Program-made: the position numbers and the translations under genes
Part shown: positions 1-11,198 of the stretch, one piece after another
Layout of the letters: each line of letters starts with the position of its first letter
How positions within the stretch are numbered: the stretch's first letter is position 1
Notes under the pieces: model-generated
Seen by the model: only the letters and a program-made list of their open reading frames with translations
Databases searched by the model: none
What the model was told of the DNA's origin: nothing
Source of the DNA: Monosporascus cannonballus
Taxonomy: Eukaryota > Ascomycota > Sordariomycetes > Xylariales
DNA length: 64,000 bases
Direction of reading: 5' to 3'
NCBI GenBank assembly: GCA_004154925.1
Contig: QJNS01000700.1
Location: 124,001-188,000 of the forward strand

Positions 1-2702
1 CTATTTTAAAATCTTTTTTTAAATAAGAATCTTTTTATCGATCGTCTAATTTTAGAATATTATCGAGAATTATATTATATCTAGATTAAATTAATTAGCT
101 TTAAACCTAAAGAAAATCGTATATTCGTTATTATTGAGCAGAATTAAACCGATTTTCTTTATATTCGAAAAGAACCTATACGTATATATTACGTATCCTT
201 ATTTATTGCAAAATTAGTAAGTTTTTGTTCAGAATTACTAAATCGTTTTCCGCAGCCTCGGTAATTACCTCAGTAGGAATTTCGTTTACCATAAAAGTTT
301 ATTTTGTTAAAATCGTCCGGCTAAAAACTTATTATATTAATTGATAAATCGATATTATTACATTATGCTCAAAGCGGTTTCTGGCCTAAAGATACGTAAT
401 ATTGCGACAACCAGGCAGCCTTACGATTTTTTTATCTTTTTCTTACAGGCGTTAAAATTTTAAATCTGTCGTGCTTAGATAATATTTAATTCCTGTAAAG
501 TATTCGTAATTTTCGACACCTAATCACGTTTTGCTAATAAAAAAGACATAGGTCCAGAACTGTTTTATCGAAAAGGTTTAAGGCCTTATTATCGTATCTT
601 TTTTTTGCTAAAATTAAAACGAACTGCATTTAATGGTTATTTTCGCTTTTTATATCTGATTAATCCAGCCTTATTAAGAGCTTAATTTTTGATTAATGTC
701 GTTACGATATTATAAGACGTTATATATAAGTCCTTAAACTTTATAAATAAGTTATTTAGAATCTTTTTAAAATAACTGGCTAAAAATCCTTTTAATAAGC
801 TTTCGGTATATTTATTTTTGTTCGCAATTTTCATTTTAAATTAGCTTTTTTAACAAAATTACAAACCCTAGCAGTATGTTCTAAGCAGTACTTATAAACC
901 TAATTAGGTATTATACTTTAAGTATATTTTGTTAATAAGTTTAATCGATCTTTAATAATCCGTACCTCTTTTGAGTTTTATAACTTGAAAATTTTTAAAA
1001 TGTTCCTAACCGCCTTATCCCAAATGGCGACATCCTTAAGGATAACTTTAATTCGATTTTTTATAAAAAGGCTATTTATCTAATAAGGCAACTTATTAAT
1101 TATTTCCGCCTTTGTAAACTTATATTTCCGACATAATCTACTAACTTTCTTAAACTAGTCGGTAGCTGTAATACCAGAAAAGCGAACATTTAAGAAAACG
1201 AATATATCTAGCAATACTAGAAAAAAAACAAGCTTATCCATAACATTTACCAGAAATCCGTATCCATATTAATCAAAGGATTCCAAAGGTATAATCTTAA
1301 AAATAAATATTGCAAGCTTAATAAAAGTCTATAAAGAAATCTACATAAGCTAAATCTATCGTCCTTTAAGTATTTTGATAATAATTTCCGATATTTTTTA
1401 TGCCTGTTCTTTAGTTGCTTTTACGGCCGGCTTTAAGGAACTAATGAGATTTCTTAAACGTAGTTCGTCGTCAATTTCGCTTTCGTACTTAAATTCAGAT
1501 AATCGATAGCGATTATTGATATTCGACGTTAAACTATGATCTTTTTAGCTAGCAGGGAATTCCGGAGCGGGTAATAACCCTTGCTATACAGTAATTTTTG
1601 ATAATTTCGACGGCCCTTTAGCAAACCGACTAAATCTTAACAAAATTTATTAATTAGAAAATAATGATTTGAGTTCAATATAATATAATAATTTAAAATT
1701 ATTATTTAAATACATGGACATAAGAGAATTTAAGACGTTGGGTATTTTCGTCTATATTTTTTTTAAATTTTTCGCATTCGTATTAAAAATATTGACCCTT
1801 TTTTTACCTATGTAAACTCGTTTTTTAATCGGTATATTACTAGCGGTAAATATTAGGCTTAATCATTTTTAACTTTATGATTAATACCTTTATTATTAAT
1901 TTTGCTGCTAAAATAATCTTATTATTTAATACCAGCAAATCTAAAAAAATGCCTCCGATAAGACCTATCTGGGATGTTAGCTTATTAGGGCGAAAATATT
2001 TCAAAGTGCGTTATTTAATAAATCGGTCCCATTTTTCTAATTATATTAAAAAATATTAATCCCTTTTCGAATTTTTTATTCGTAACCGAAATTTCAGGTT
2101 CCATAGCTTTATTTCTTTTTTTTACTTGTATTAATAATTTATTTCATATCGTTATTTATATCGGCGTTATTTCAACTTTTTATTAATGCAAAATCTGCAT
2201 AAATACATGGTTAATAATATATTTTCGTTTTTATAATGTTAATAAATCGGTTTTTAGTAATTAATCCTAATTAATCAGAATTAATTAATTCTTAATCTTA
2301 ATTAACCGATTTTTATCGTCTAATTTTTAAATATCCGAATTTCGTTTTTGTTAGGTAAGACTTTCTTAAAAAAATATGTTGTATTTTAAATTATGTCGTT
2401 GGTTTAAAACGCAAGTAATCAGTTTATTTTCTTAAACCTATATATCTTTAAGCATATAATCTTTCAAAATCGGTGAATTAAAAACTTTGCCTACGACGAA
2501 ATTTCGTATACTTTTAATCTCTAAATATTTCCTTTAACTAATAATATATTAAAATCGTTTTATCGTTATCGGTTATTCGTATCGTCGTAATTTTCGTAAA
2601 GTGCAATATGTATTCTTGTATTTTTATAACTGTAATTATTATTACCCGCATTTCTGATTAAAATCTTATTTTTTTCGAATGAAAATCGGAAGTATTAAAA
2701 GT
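1..2702 (-). mobile_element. Ty1/Copia internal region, RIP-degraded relic (copy C1)
   Basis: Read on the minus strand, this block follows the LTR at 2703-3016 and matches the internal regions of two other copies in the window. The stretch near 1545-1575 pairs with about 12310-12340, and 250-600 pairs with about 12810-13090, at nearly the same distance from the LTR for the first match. The plus-strand copy at 11199-14690 carries a Copia reverse transcriptase segment, which sets the class. No open frame survives: stops are dense and the bias is TA-rich. The element continues beyond the left edge, so gag and the start of pol are here and the rest is outside. Confidence 0.7.
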
Positions 2703-3016
2703 TGCCTCGGTAGCTAACTAAAGCCAGTTTTTTTTTTCTTAGCAGCTAAATGAATTGAAGTAAAAAGAGAATTAGTTTTAATCAATGCGGATAAGCAAGT
2801 TATATTACGATACGGAAAGGGATTATCGAAATGAAAAACTTAATCCGATTATATTAATAATGTTAAACCTCGATAACTAAAGTAGTAGAAAAACATGTTA
2901 AATAGTGATGGTCGTAAGTGATGCCTAGAGGTTGAATCCATAGCGAAAAAGAACTCCTTAATATATATACGAAACCCGGGCTTTTTAATCAGCCGAACCT
3001 GATCATAGGCGTAACA
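2703..3016 (-). repeat. Copia LTR, complete, 5' LTR of copy C1
   Basis: Reverse complement runs from TGTTACGCC to GAGGCA (TG...CA, about 314 bp). It aligns over its length with the copies at 10890-11198 and 24022-24343 and with partial copies at 23139, 30446, 35045 and 37014. A purine-rich block (GAAGTAAAGCGGGG on the minus strand, 3017-3030) abuts the outer end. This copy is moderately RIP-mutated; conserved blocks such as the one around 2940-3015 keep GC. Confidence 0.75.
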
Positions 3017-3030
3017 CCCCGCTTTACTTC

Positions 3031-3639
3031 ATTAATTTTTAAACGTAAATCGTTTAAGTTATATTAATAAGAATTTTATAAAAATTTATATAATAAATAT
3101 CTTAATTACGTATTGTAGGACTAAAAATATTCTAAATAATAAATTAATATTATAAATTAATATTTTTTAAATTATAAACATAAATATAATTTTTTTTCTG
3201 TTAACTATTTAAATTTGAATTAAACTTTAAAATTGTTACAGATTTAATTTTTGTAAATATTTGATTTTACATAAATTTATTTGAATTTCGACGTTAAAAA
3301 AAATTCAAATTACGTAACCTTATTATACGGATCTGATCGTTTTTCGCAACCGTGTTTAGTTAACTTATAATATTTTAGTAAAATTTACTGTACTTTTTCT
3401 TCGTTAAATCAAAAAATATTTTTAATTAATATATTAAATAATTTTATGTTTAAAATTATTCTTCCTAAATATTCTTTATACTTTCCTAATATTTACTATA
3501 ATTTAAACATTAAACACTGCGGTTTACGTATAAAATTATCATTTTCTTTAAAATTAAGTCTTTTTAATACATCTTTTATTAATATAATTCGCGGCAAAAA
3601 CTGGTTAATTATAAAATAGAAAATTTTCTCTTCTTTTCT
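3031..3639. other. AT-rich, RIP-like sequence with no recognisable gene
   Basis: About 600 bp of strongly AT-rich sequence between the Copia LTR and the start of the GC-balanced island. I see no open frame, terminal repeat or domain. It probably belongs to a degraded repeat, but nothing identifies it. Confidence 0.5.
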
Positions 3640-3700
3640 TGCCTAATCGCGACCAGGACCCCATTTTGGAGGTTATGGCTGCGCCGTACAGCATGAAGCT
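3640..3700 (+). repeat. Left end of dispersed repeat R3, truncated
   Basis: The segment with CAGGACCCCATTTTGGAGG matches the left end of the repeat at 58402-58566, including flanking sequence to its left (TTTTCTT..GCCT). The similarity fades after about 50-60 bp. It sits exactly at the switch from AT-rich to GC-balanced DNA, just below the 3' end of the DUF6536 gene. Confidence 0.55.
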
Positions 3701-3737
3701 ACGCCATTAACGTTTCAACTGTAATAATGACTTGCAT

Positions 3738-6036
3738 CTAACTATAGTAAGCGCCGACAAGCAGCTTCCTCGGCGGGATAGGAGCAAATGAACAATGTCG
3801 AACACCCTCGCTCCTCCGCTTCTCATCGACCGGAACATCGCCCCAACTCAATTCCCTCATGCTCATCTGCCCATCTTGATTCCAGTCCCCAGGCGGATGG
3901 CAGGCAGCGCTGATGACGAGACTGTTGCCCACCTCCCCGAAACTAACTTCAAACTTCTGAAACCATCCTAGACAGACAGTGACGATTGCGATCAAAAGCA
4001 GGATACCGACTATGGCCGCTATGGCGCGGCAGTTATAGCCTAGTCTTGCTAATTGATCATTGGGATCCACGACGCCCTCGTTGTTGACCCCGTCGACGCG
4101 CACGAAAAATATGGCCTGCGAAGTGAGCCAGTGTATTGTTGAGCTTACGGTAATAATGGGGAGCCCCCAATGGGCCGAGAGACCGAAGAAGTGAGATCCT
4201 AGCTGGGCGCCACGGGGCTTCTCGCTGACTCGTAAGCCCATGGCTCGCTTACTGTACTCGTTGAACTCGACGGCCATGTGCATCTTGGCGTAGATGTCGC
4301 TGTAGGCCATGTAAAGGATGAAGAAGAAGACGTGTGGGACGTTGGCCACAATCAGGTTGGGTACGATTCCGGAGCTGCCTGTGTCGTTGGGCTGGAAATC
4401 CGCAAGGGTTTGGATGTTAGTCTGGCCGAAGCCGTAGTCGAACGCAGTGCCGGATGCATTCTTAACCGCATACCACAGTAGCATACCTATCGTCAAGGCG
4501 TACAGAACGGTGATTGCAACCGTGATCCAGAACCCCCTCACACCCGCGGATTTCCACCAGCGCTGTCGATATCCTGTGTATCTCTGGGGTTCGCATGGTA
4601 AATATTCATCTCGAACAAATGCGCTGGAAGGTTTGAGCGCGAGGTTCTGGGTGGTTTCGTCTTCTCGCTCCAGGAAGGAAGACACCGCGTCTCCAAAGGT
4701 GCGCAAGTTGTAGTTGCGAGAATAATGAATGCAAATCCAGACTATGATGGCAGTCTTGAAGAAGCCGCAGAGGAGGACAGCTAACATCATCCAGATGTTG
4801 AAGAGGAGGGAGCATTGCTCTAGTTGGGGACGATAGATGCAGTATTCGACTGGGTGGCCGTAAACAGTCCATGGGTCGGGATGGTCAGCGATCTCTTCGA
4901 CGACCTGGGTCGTGCAGACATCGTAGTTTTTCCCCGGGGTTAGCCGATTGTAGCGGGTCGACTGCTTTTCAAGATCGTCATGACAGATCCAATTGTAAGG
5001 ATCCCCGTTTGCCTCATTTCCATTCTGGCTGAGAGATCGTTCTGGGTACCGAGTCCAGACCAATGGAGAAGATGACGCGTTTGAGACCGAACTTGTCACA
5101 ACGATTACATCGCTTGCCACATCCAAAAAGCCGTTCGCGTACATGGACATACATCGAGTCGAGTTCAAAGCCATGAACTTCAAGTGCGCATCCAACCCTC
5201 TACCATCCTTTAGCAGAGCGAGAATCGTATCGTTATTTGGCCGTTCAAAGTCAAATCTGTCACCGTAACCTCCTAGGTCAGCGAAATTGCTTGGGGCGCT
5301 ATTGTCTGTTGTTGGTGCCCACGCCGTATTATTGAAAAAGTCTAGTGAGACCACCGCCACTGCGTACTGATACGACCTGCTCGATGTGTAGAATACCGCG
5401 TTGAAGCTGGGTGAGTTAGTATTCGGTCTCATGCATGTATGGAGGCCCGCTAGCATCAACTTACAAAAGGTGCAGAGGGATAGAGGTGACCCATAGTAGA
5501 ATCCATAATATCGATCTCGATTTGCTAATGAATCGAAAGTTCCTCAGGCTCAACCCTCCAATATGCAGTGACCGTTTCTTCGCATGGGCGTTGTCGACTT
5601 CCGCTCGTGTCGGACAACACAATGAGTCCATCGCAAGGGTGGACGCACTCAGCATCAAAGAGGTCACGATGTTGAGTGCAACATGAATGAGAGTATTCGC
5701 TCTCTCGACCGTAACGCATGAACTATCCATGAGAACACCGGAGCCGAATTTTATGTCAGATCTGATGAACAACACGGCGTAGACCGCGATATTGAGAAGC
5801 CAAACGAGCGTCGAGAAGACCGCGAGGCGGATAATTCTTCCCCGCCAGCCATTGTTGATGTAGCGATCGTAAAAGTATAGGATTACGCGTGGTATTATGG
5901 GTTTCTTGGGAGCTTGCGACGGCACATGGGTGAGGGGAAAATGAGGTTCTGATGCCGAATGCCTCCACACGCGCTTGTTGTCGTCTCGAGAGAGCTCTGG
6001 CTCTGATTGGCCTACTGATTGATAGATCTCACCCAT
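3738..6036 (-). CDS. DUF6536-family multi-span membrane protein, one intron
   Basis: Two exons, 6036-5465 and 5406-3738, encode 746 residues; the intron (5464-5407, 58 bp) has donor GTAAGT, a perfect TACTAAC branch site and acceptor CCCAG, and splicing restores the frame as PLHLFFNAVF. The N-terminal part (about residues 60-250) shows the fungal DUF6536 pattern: a GWRGR motif before the first membrane span, a C-x-P-T-R-A-E-VD-AHA block, an IGG-S-RN stretch and the PLHL-x-NAVF motif. Further likely spans lie near residues 390-420, 480-505, 545-565, 605-630 and 653-675. Length fits the family (about 700-800). Function of the family is unknown; a plasma or internal membrane location is inferred. 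Start chosen as the first ATG in the long exon 1 frame. No broken codon was seen, unlike the ABC gene at 53480-58282. Confidence 0.85.
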
Positions 6037-6925
6037 CGGTTTTGGAGGCCGAAGCCAGCTGCGGTCTCCAATATTGAGCAGTACTTAGGGATATCTATGC
6101 AGAGAAAGGATTGTCGCGGGTAGGAGAGGTGATATAATCAACTATTGCGTGGCTGAGCGAGTATTTCTAACGGAGGCGGGATAATATAAGAAATGCTCAC
6201 GTCCTGGATGCTGGACAAAAGTGAGCACATTCCGAGGATTATTGTGACAAGGTTGATAAGTTTCAGAACCCGTGCACGTTCTCACCCGGGCATCACTGTA
6301 TCAGCACTATTCCGGGTGCCTTTACCCGACCCCACGAGGATCCATCTTAGCAGAGATATAGCCAAACTAGCGCAGTGCCTTGCCTCAGCTCGCTCAAGCC
6401 TCCCTGGCTCGTCTCCAGTTTCGTTTCAATGCCCTCATTTTAATGTAAGCGCACCATACGGCCCGTACGGTAGCAAAGCCCTTGAAGCCCTGAAGCCGTG
6501 GAACTAAGGAAACGCGGATAAAACCAAGGTTATTATGTTGCGATGCCCTCGCCAGCTGAGGCGTACGACGTGCGCGATCCAATGCGCCAGCACTTGGGAG
6601 CAAGCGGAGTGCGTCGAGGTGGCGCGCAACTTATCGTATGCTATCGTATTACTCTGGAATTAGACAATCAAATGCCATAACAAACAACTGGCCACAGAGA
6701 CCTAAATTTAGCTCAGATGGTCCAGCCCTCCCTGGCTAGCTTTTCAAATATACTGGCTGGATAATACCCCAGAATTTGACTAATCAAATCTCAGAACCCC
6801 ACAGCCGTCCAGCGAAGCTTAAATTTAGGCCGGCTCTATTCTTCCCAGTTGGTCCGGTGTCTCTATAACCTCTGGGGTTTACCTCCAGTCCCCACCTAAA
6901 TCCTTCTAAAATCTTACCTCAGCTA
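6037..6925. other. Intergenic, GC-balanced; presumed promoter side of the DUF6536 gene
   Basis: Contains only short overlapping open frames with no recognisable product. It includes two loosely related AT patches (around 6655-6705 and 6770-6835, each with AAATTTAG-like palindromic cores) that could be a degraded small element. The Tc1-like insertion begins at 6926. Confidence 0.4.
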
Positions 6926-8336
6926 CAGTGAGGGGCCAAAATAATCCGGCCCAAGCTTCCCAGCCACCCGATTTTCAGAACCACTTCTCGATGATACTCA
7001 ACTTTCCAAAATTCATAACTTCTTTAAATCATGGCCGATTTCGAAGCTTTTTGCGCCGAATTGGCTGCCGGTCGTCATAAAGGTCAGAAATTTACTCCCA
7101 GGAAAAGGGCTTATATTATTACTGCAAATAAGCTTGGGATACCATAACGTCGTTTAGCGAACTTATTTAAGACCTTGAAATCCGTTATTATTTCCATTAT
7201 TAATAACTGGAAAAACAGCAGTACCTTCGATCCGAAGCAAAAAAAAAAAAAAGTTATCCGAGTTTTTCGAAATATAAAAAAAGCGAATTTTTTTATTTAA
7301 TAAAAAAACCGAAAAATTACGTATAAAAATATTCGGAAAACAGGCGGATTCAAAATTAATATCCGTTCCATTAAGCGTGTTATAAAAAAACAAAATTTTC
7401 GCAAATAAAAATCCCCTTAAAAATACCATTTTTTAAAAAACTGGCGAAAACTAAATATATCTTTGTATATTATTATTTAAATCACCTTAAAGATTTATTT
7501 CAAATACGTAATGTTAAAATTAATATAACTTTTAATTAATAATTTCAAGTTATATTTTCCCACGAATTTTCTTGCCAAAATTCTTTTAACAGCTTAACGG
7601 CTTAGGTATTCCATTCCCGTCCGAAAAATGAAATAAGGAGTTCGTTAACCTTAAGAATTATATTAAAACAAATATATCTATTATGATTTGGGGTAAGATA
7701 TGGATCGGGACGGATGGAAAAAGGTGCCGTATGCCTTTTATCGTTATGCAATGCAACCTAACCTTAAAACCAGACGGTTTTAAACGAAAAATTAACAATT
7801 GGAATTATCGAATAGCTTTAGGCGAAAGATTATTACCGATTTATAAGGCCTGGCGTCTTTTTTAATAGGATAACGCTATTATACATATTTGCGAAAAGTC
7901 CTTAAATTAATTAATAAATAACGTTATAAAGAATTTTTCGAATTAGCTATTATATTACCTTCATCTTAACCTAATTAAATACAACTGGGCTGTATTTAAA
8001 AAAAATTAAAAAAGATATTTCCGGACCTTTGAGAACTTAAAAAATATAAGCTGGATATTACCCGTTTTATCGAATATTTATATAAAGCGTAAAAAGCTAT
8101 TTTCGACGGTTTTATAATAAAGATTAATATGTTTATGGGAAAACGGCTGCGAGCTATTAAGAAGGCTAAAGGTTAATATATACGGTTTTAAAGCTTAGAA
8201 ACAGACAAATATAATACTGGAGCCCGTTTATTATTACGATTTTATTTAATTGAAATATGTATATGTGAAGTTGTTGATGAATATAGATGTGGTTAAAAGT
8301 TGTGGGGTTGGGCCGGATTATTTTGGCCCCTCACTG
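6926..8336 (+). mobile_element. Tc1/mariner-type DNA transposon relic (TcA), with TIRs and TA duplication
   Basis: Perfect 29-bp terminal inverted repeats (outer ends CAGTGAGGGGCCAAAATAAT and its complement), flanked by TA on both sides (6924-6925 and 8337-8338). Length 1411 bp, typical of Tc1/mariner. A transposase relic fills the interior on the plus strand. The ends are unmutated while the interior is strongly AT-shifted, which fits RIP of a repeated coding body. Confidence 0.85.
7031..8180 (+). pseudogene. Tc1-like transposase, RIP-inactivated
   Basis: Starts at the ATG of 7031 (MADFEAFCAELAAGRHKGQK, then a helix-turn-helix-like segment with RRLANLFK). After many stops, the DDE region can be read from about 7680: IMIWGKIW, then LLPIYKAWRLF, then two stops and DNAIIHI, matching the family's QDNAPIH block. 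The last catalytic block, normally SPDLNPIE, reads HLNLIK, so both the aspartate and the glutamate are lost; the E to K change is a G to A mutation. Clearly non-functional. An intact autonomous copy elsewhere would be needed for movement. Confidence 0.75.
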
Positions 8337-8367
8337 TAGCGCAGGCCTCACTGGTTGCCTCATTAAA

Positions 8368-8511
8368 ATCAGGCCCTATTTTGGCGGTTGTGGCGGCGGT
8401 TGTAGCGCAACTGCGGCTAAGCCTTAAAAAGCACTATGGCTTTCAGTACCGCACTAACCCGATTAGAAAAAGACCCACAAAAATAACAAAACCGCCAAAT
8501 AAAGCTTAATA
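8368..8511 (+). repeat. Dispersed repeat R3 (MITE-like, imperfect inverted ends)
   Basis: Left end ATCAGGCCCTATTTTGGCGG and right end (reverse complement) ATATTAAGCTTTATTTGGCG are imperfect inverted repeats around about 144 bp. The copy at 58402-58566 has the same ends, the same interior block (CCACAAAAATAACAAAACC) and related sequence continuing about 50 bp to the right. That extension argues for the end of a larger element rather than a self-contained MITE. It lies just right of the TcA insertion. Confidence 0.55.
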
Positions 8512-8514
8512 TCA

Positions 8515-10875
8515 AGCTATGATTTTTTTGTGTTAATTAGTATCGTTTTACATAAAATTCTTAAAGTTTGTTCAAAATTTGTAAATAAATAATAATAAAA
8601 TATAAATTATCAAATTAATATAAATTACGGTATTTTAAATTTCTAAAAAATGTTTAACAGTATATAAAATATTTAAATTATATTTATATTAATTATTATA
8701 CCGTTTATTTTAACTGGAGTGGTTTTTTATTTTTAGAAATATTTTTAAAACAAGTCTTTAAAATAATAAATAAAAATAGTATTTATAAAAATATTATTTA
8801 ATTAATTCAGCGATATAGAATAATTATATAAATTAATGTTTAAATTTAAATACAATAACCCTTTTCCGTAAACCATTTTTTGAAAAATTATTATTTGTAC
8901 AAAATATATTATAACTTTAAAAAGTATCGAAAAACTAGAATAAATATTTTGAAAAAGAAAAATATTCATTATATAAAAAAACTTTTAAACTTTTCAAGCG
9001 GAAAAGGAAATGATTATTATAAAAAGATTAAAAAATACATATCGTTTAAAACAAGCTTATTTATAATTATTAAAAGCTAAAAAAACGCGCATTATGAAAA
9101 AAAGGCTAAATATTTTATGTAGTATTTTTACGTAATAATTAGAAGTTTGTAACAGAGTGAAAACATTATAAATAATTGAATAATTTGTTCATAAGAAAAT
9201 AAAGTGCAATTTAAATTAATTTTTAATATATTCGTATTAGTTTTTTTATTTTAAATTTAAAAAACTTAACAAATTAAAGTTTTTTATAGTATTTAAATCG
9301 TAAGAAATAAATAACATAAATACCATTTTATATAATCATAAACCGGTTGTTTCGATTATTAGGCTTATTTAAACTATAAAACCTAATTTACTTTATATAG
9401 GTCCTAGTAATAATTTAACACACACGAAAAAGAAGTTAAAATATTAAATACTAATATTTGTAAAAAGTCCTTATAAAAATGAATAACGTTTCTAATTAAA
9501 CCGTAAAATTTAATACTTGAATATTGTATTACGCGTTTTCGACGATAATATAACAAACTATTTTTATATTTCCACTAAATTAGATATTGTGAGGACTTCG
9601 GAAATTAAAACACTTACAAATTGTATATTCTTAATAAGCTTAAATATTAAGATGTTTTTATTACTTATCGATAAAGGAATCAAAGAATAGCAAAAAGCAA
9701 ATATATTACTTAAAATATCGTTTAATTCAAAATATTAAAATAATATAAATATATAGATTATATCAATTTTTGGACTTAATTAAATATTATTTTCGAAAAT
9801 TAAAGTTTTTAGTTAAAAGTCTACGAAATAATTTACAAATTAGCGTACGTTATATTTAATTTGCTTTTAAAAATTTATCAAAATTATAAGAAAATAATAA
9901 CATTTCGACAGTGAAGTTATAAACTTTTTGATACCTGTATTTTATAAATTATTTTAATTTAAACAGAGTTTTCAAAACTGCTTTCGAAAAAACGTAACGA
10001 CGATTAGCGTTTACGCAAGCGAAATTTGATAAAATATATTACTAACTTAATAAACGGTCGATATTTTATAATAATAATATAAGTAAACGTTATTACGTGT
10101 TTGTAAGTCATTACTATTATTTTGTCGATAAATTGTTTTATTATACAGTTGCGTTCTTATATAATTAATTTAATATACGTAATTATCTTGTGCAAAACAT
10201 TAAATATAGAATTATTATGCTGAATATTAACTTTAGAAGTTTCTGTTACATTATAAATAAATAAGGTGTTTTAAAGAAAATTTACAAATTAAGTTAAAAT
10301 TTATAATTATTTCAAAATTTAAGTTATATATTAAATATAATTATATTTTATAAAACAATTGTACAAATATTATAAAACATTATTTTAAATGTAACAAAAT
10401 AAGGTAATATAAATTCGAATATTTTCAAAATATATATACGATTAATGTATTAAAGAATATTAAATATCTAATTTTATCAAGAAATTCAGTATTTCGGCTA
10501 TGGCGAAAGAGATTATTTTCGAATAAATTATTCGGAAAAACTTTCGACACGTATTAATATAAATCCCATATATATCTATTTCTAATAGAAAAAGTTTTTT
10601 TCTTACGTATATATTGTTTATTACAAATATATATAAGAAATTTAAAAACAAAATAGGCGTCGTAATTAAAACAAAATTAAAAGCAAATTAAAATGTTATA
10701 TGTCGTAAATTCTTTGTAAAAAACCGTAAATTACGTTATTAATTATAATTACTGTTTCGTTTAATATTACAAAATTAAAAAATTTTTATTTTGTGATTAT
10801 ACAAATAAAGAGATCGAAAATTATATTAACATATTTATAAATTTAAAATATAAATTATCATTTTAATTAATTATT
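8515..10875. other. AT-rich RIP-degraded block, unidentified
   Basis: About 2.4 kb of extreme AT content between repeat R3 and the next Copia copy. The few open frames (for example 8880-9080 and 10460-10651) are lysine/isoleucine/asparagine-rich artefacts of composition. No terminal repeats or domains were recognised. Confidence 0.5.
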
Positions 10876-10889
10876 AAAATAAGGCAAAG

Positions 10890-11198
10890 TATTACGTCTA
10901 TAATCATCTTCGGCTGATTAAAAGGCGTAAATCTTATATATATACTAAGGATTTTCTTTTCGTTGTAGATTTCACGTTAAAAATATAATTATTACGATTA
11001 TTATTTATTTTATTATTGAAGCTTTAATTATTGAAGTTTAAAGTTCTTCATATTAATAAATTCGTGTTGTTATCTGGGTAAACCCCTTTTTATTTTAATA
11101 TAACTTATATATTCCCATTAATAAAAATATACTTTCTTTTTTTTTAATATATTTAGTCATTACAAAAAGGAAATTGGTTTTAGCTAATTGTCGAAATA
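10890..11198 (+). repeat. Copia LTR, 5' LTR of copy C2
   Basis: Begins TATTACG (from TGTTACG by G to A) and ends GTCGAAATA, about 309 bp. It aligns end to end with 24022-24343, and the similarity continues into the flanking internal DNA of both, which shows that each is a 5' LTR. A purine-rich block (AATAAGGCAAAG) lies immediately upstream. Heavily RIP-mutated. Confidence 0.7.

Noticed and set aside
4278..4872. Plus-strand and alternate minus-strand frames inside the DUF6536 gene
   Set aside because: Shadows of the supported exon 2.
8880..9080. 66-codon open frame and similar frames in AT-rich blocks (10460, 16371, 17503, 17785, 61715)
   Set aside because: K/I/N/F-rich translations produced by composition, or fragments of degraded transposases; no start context or conserved motif.
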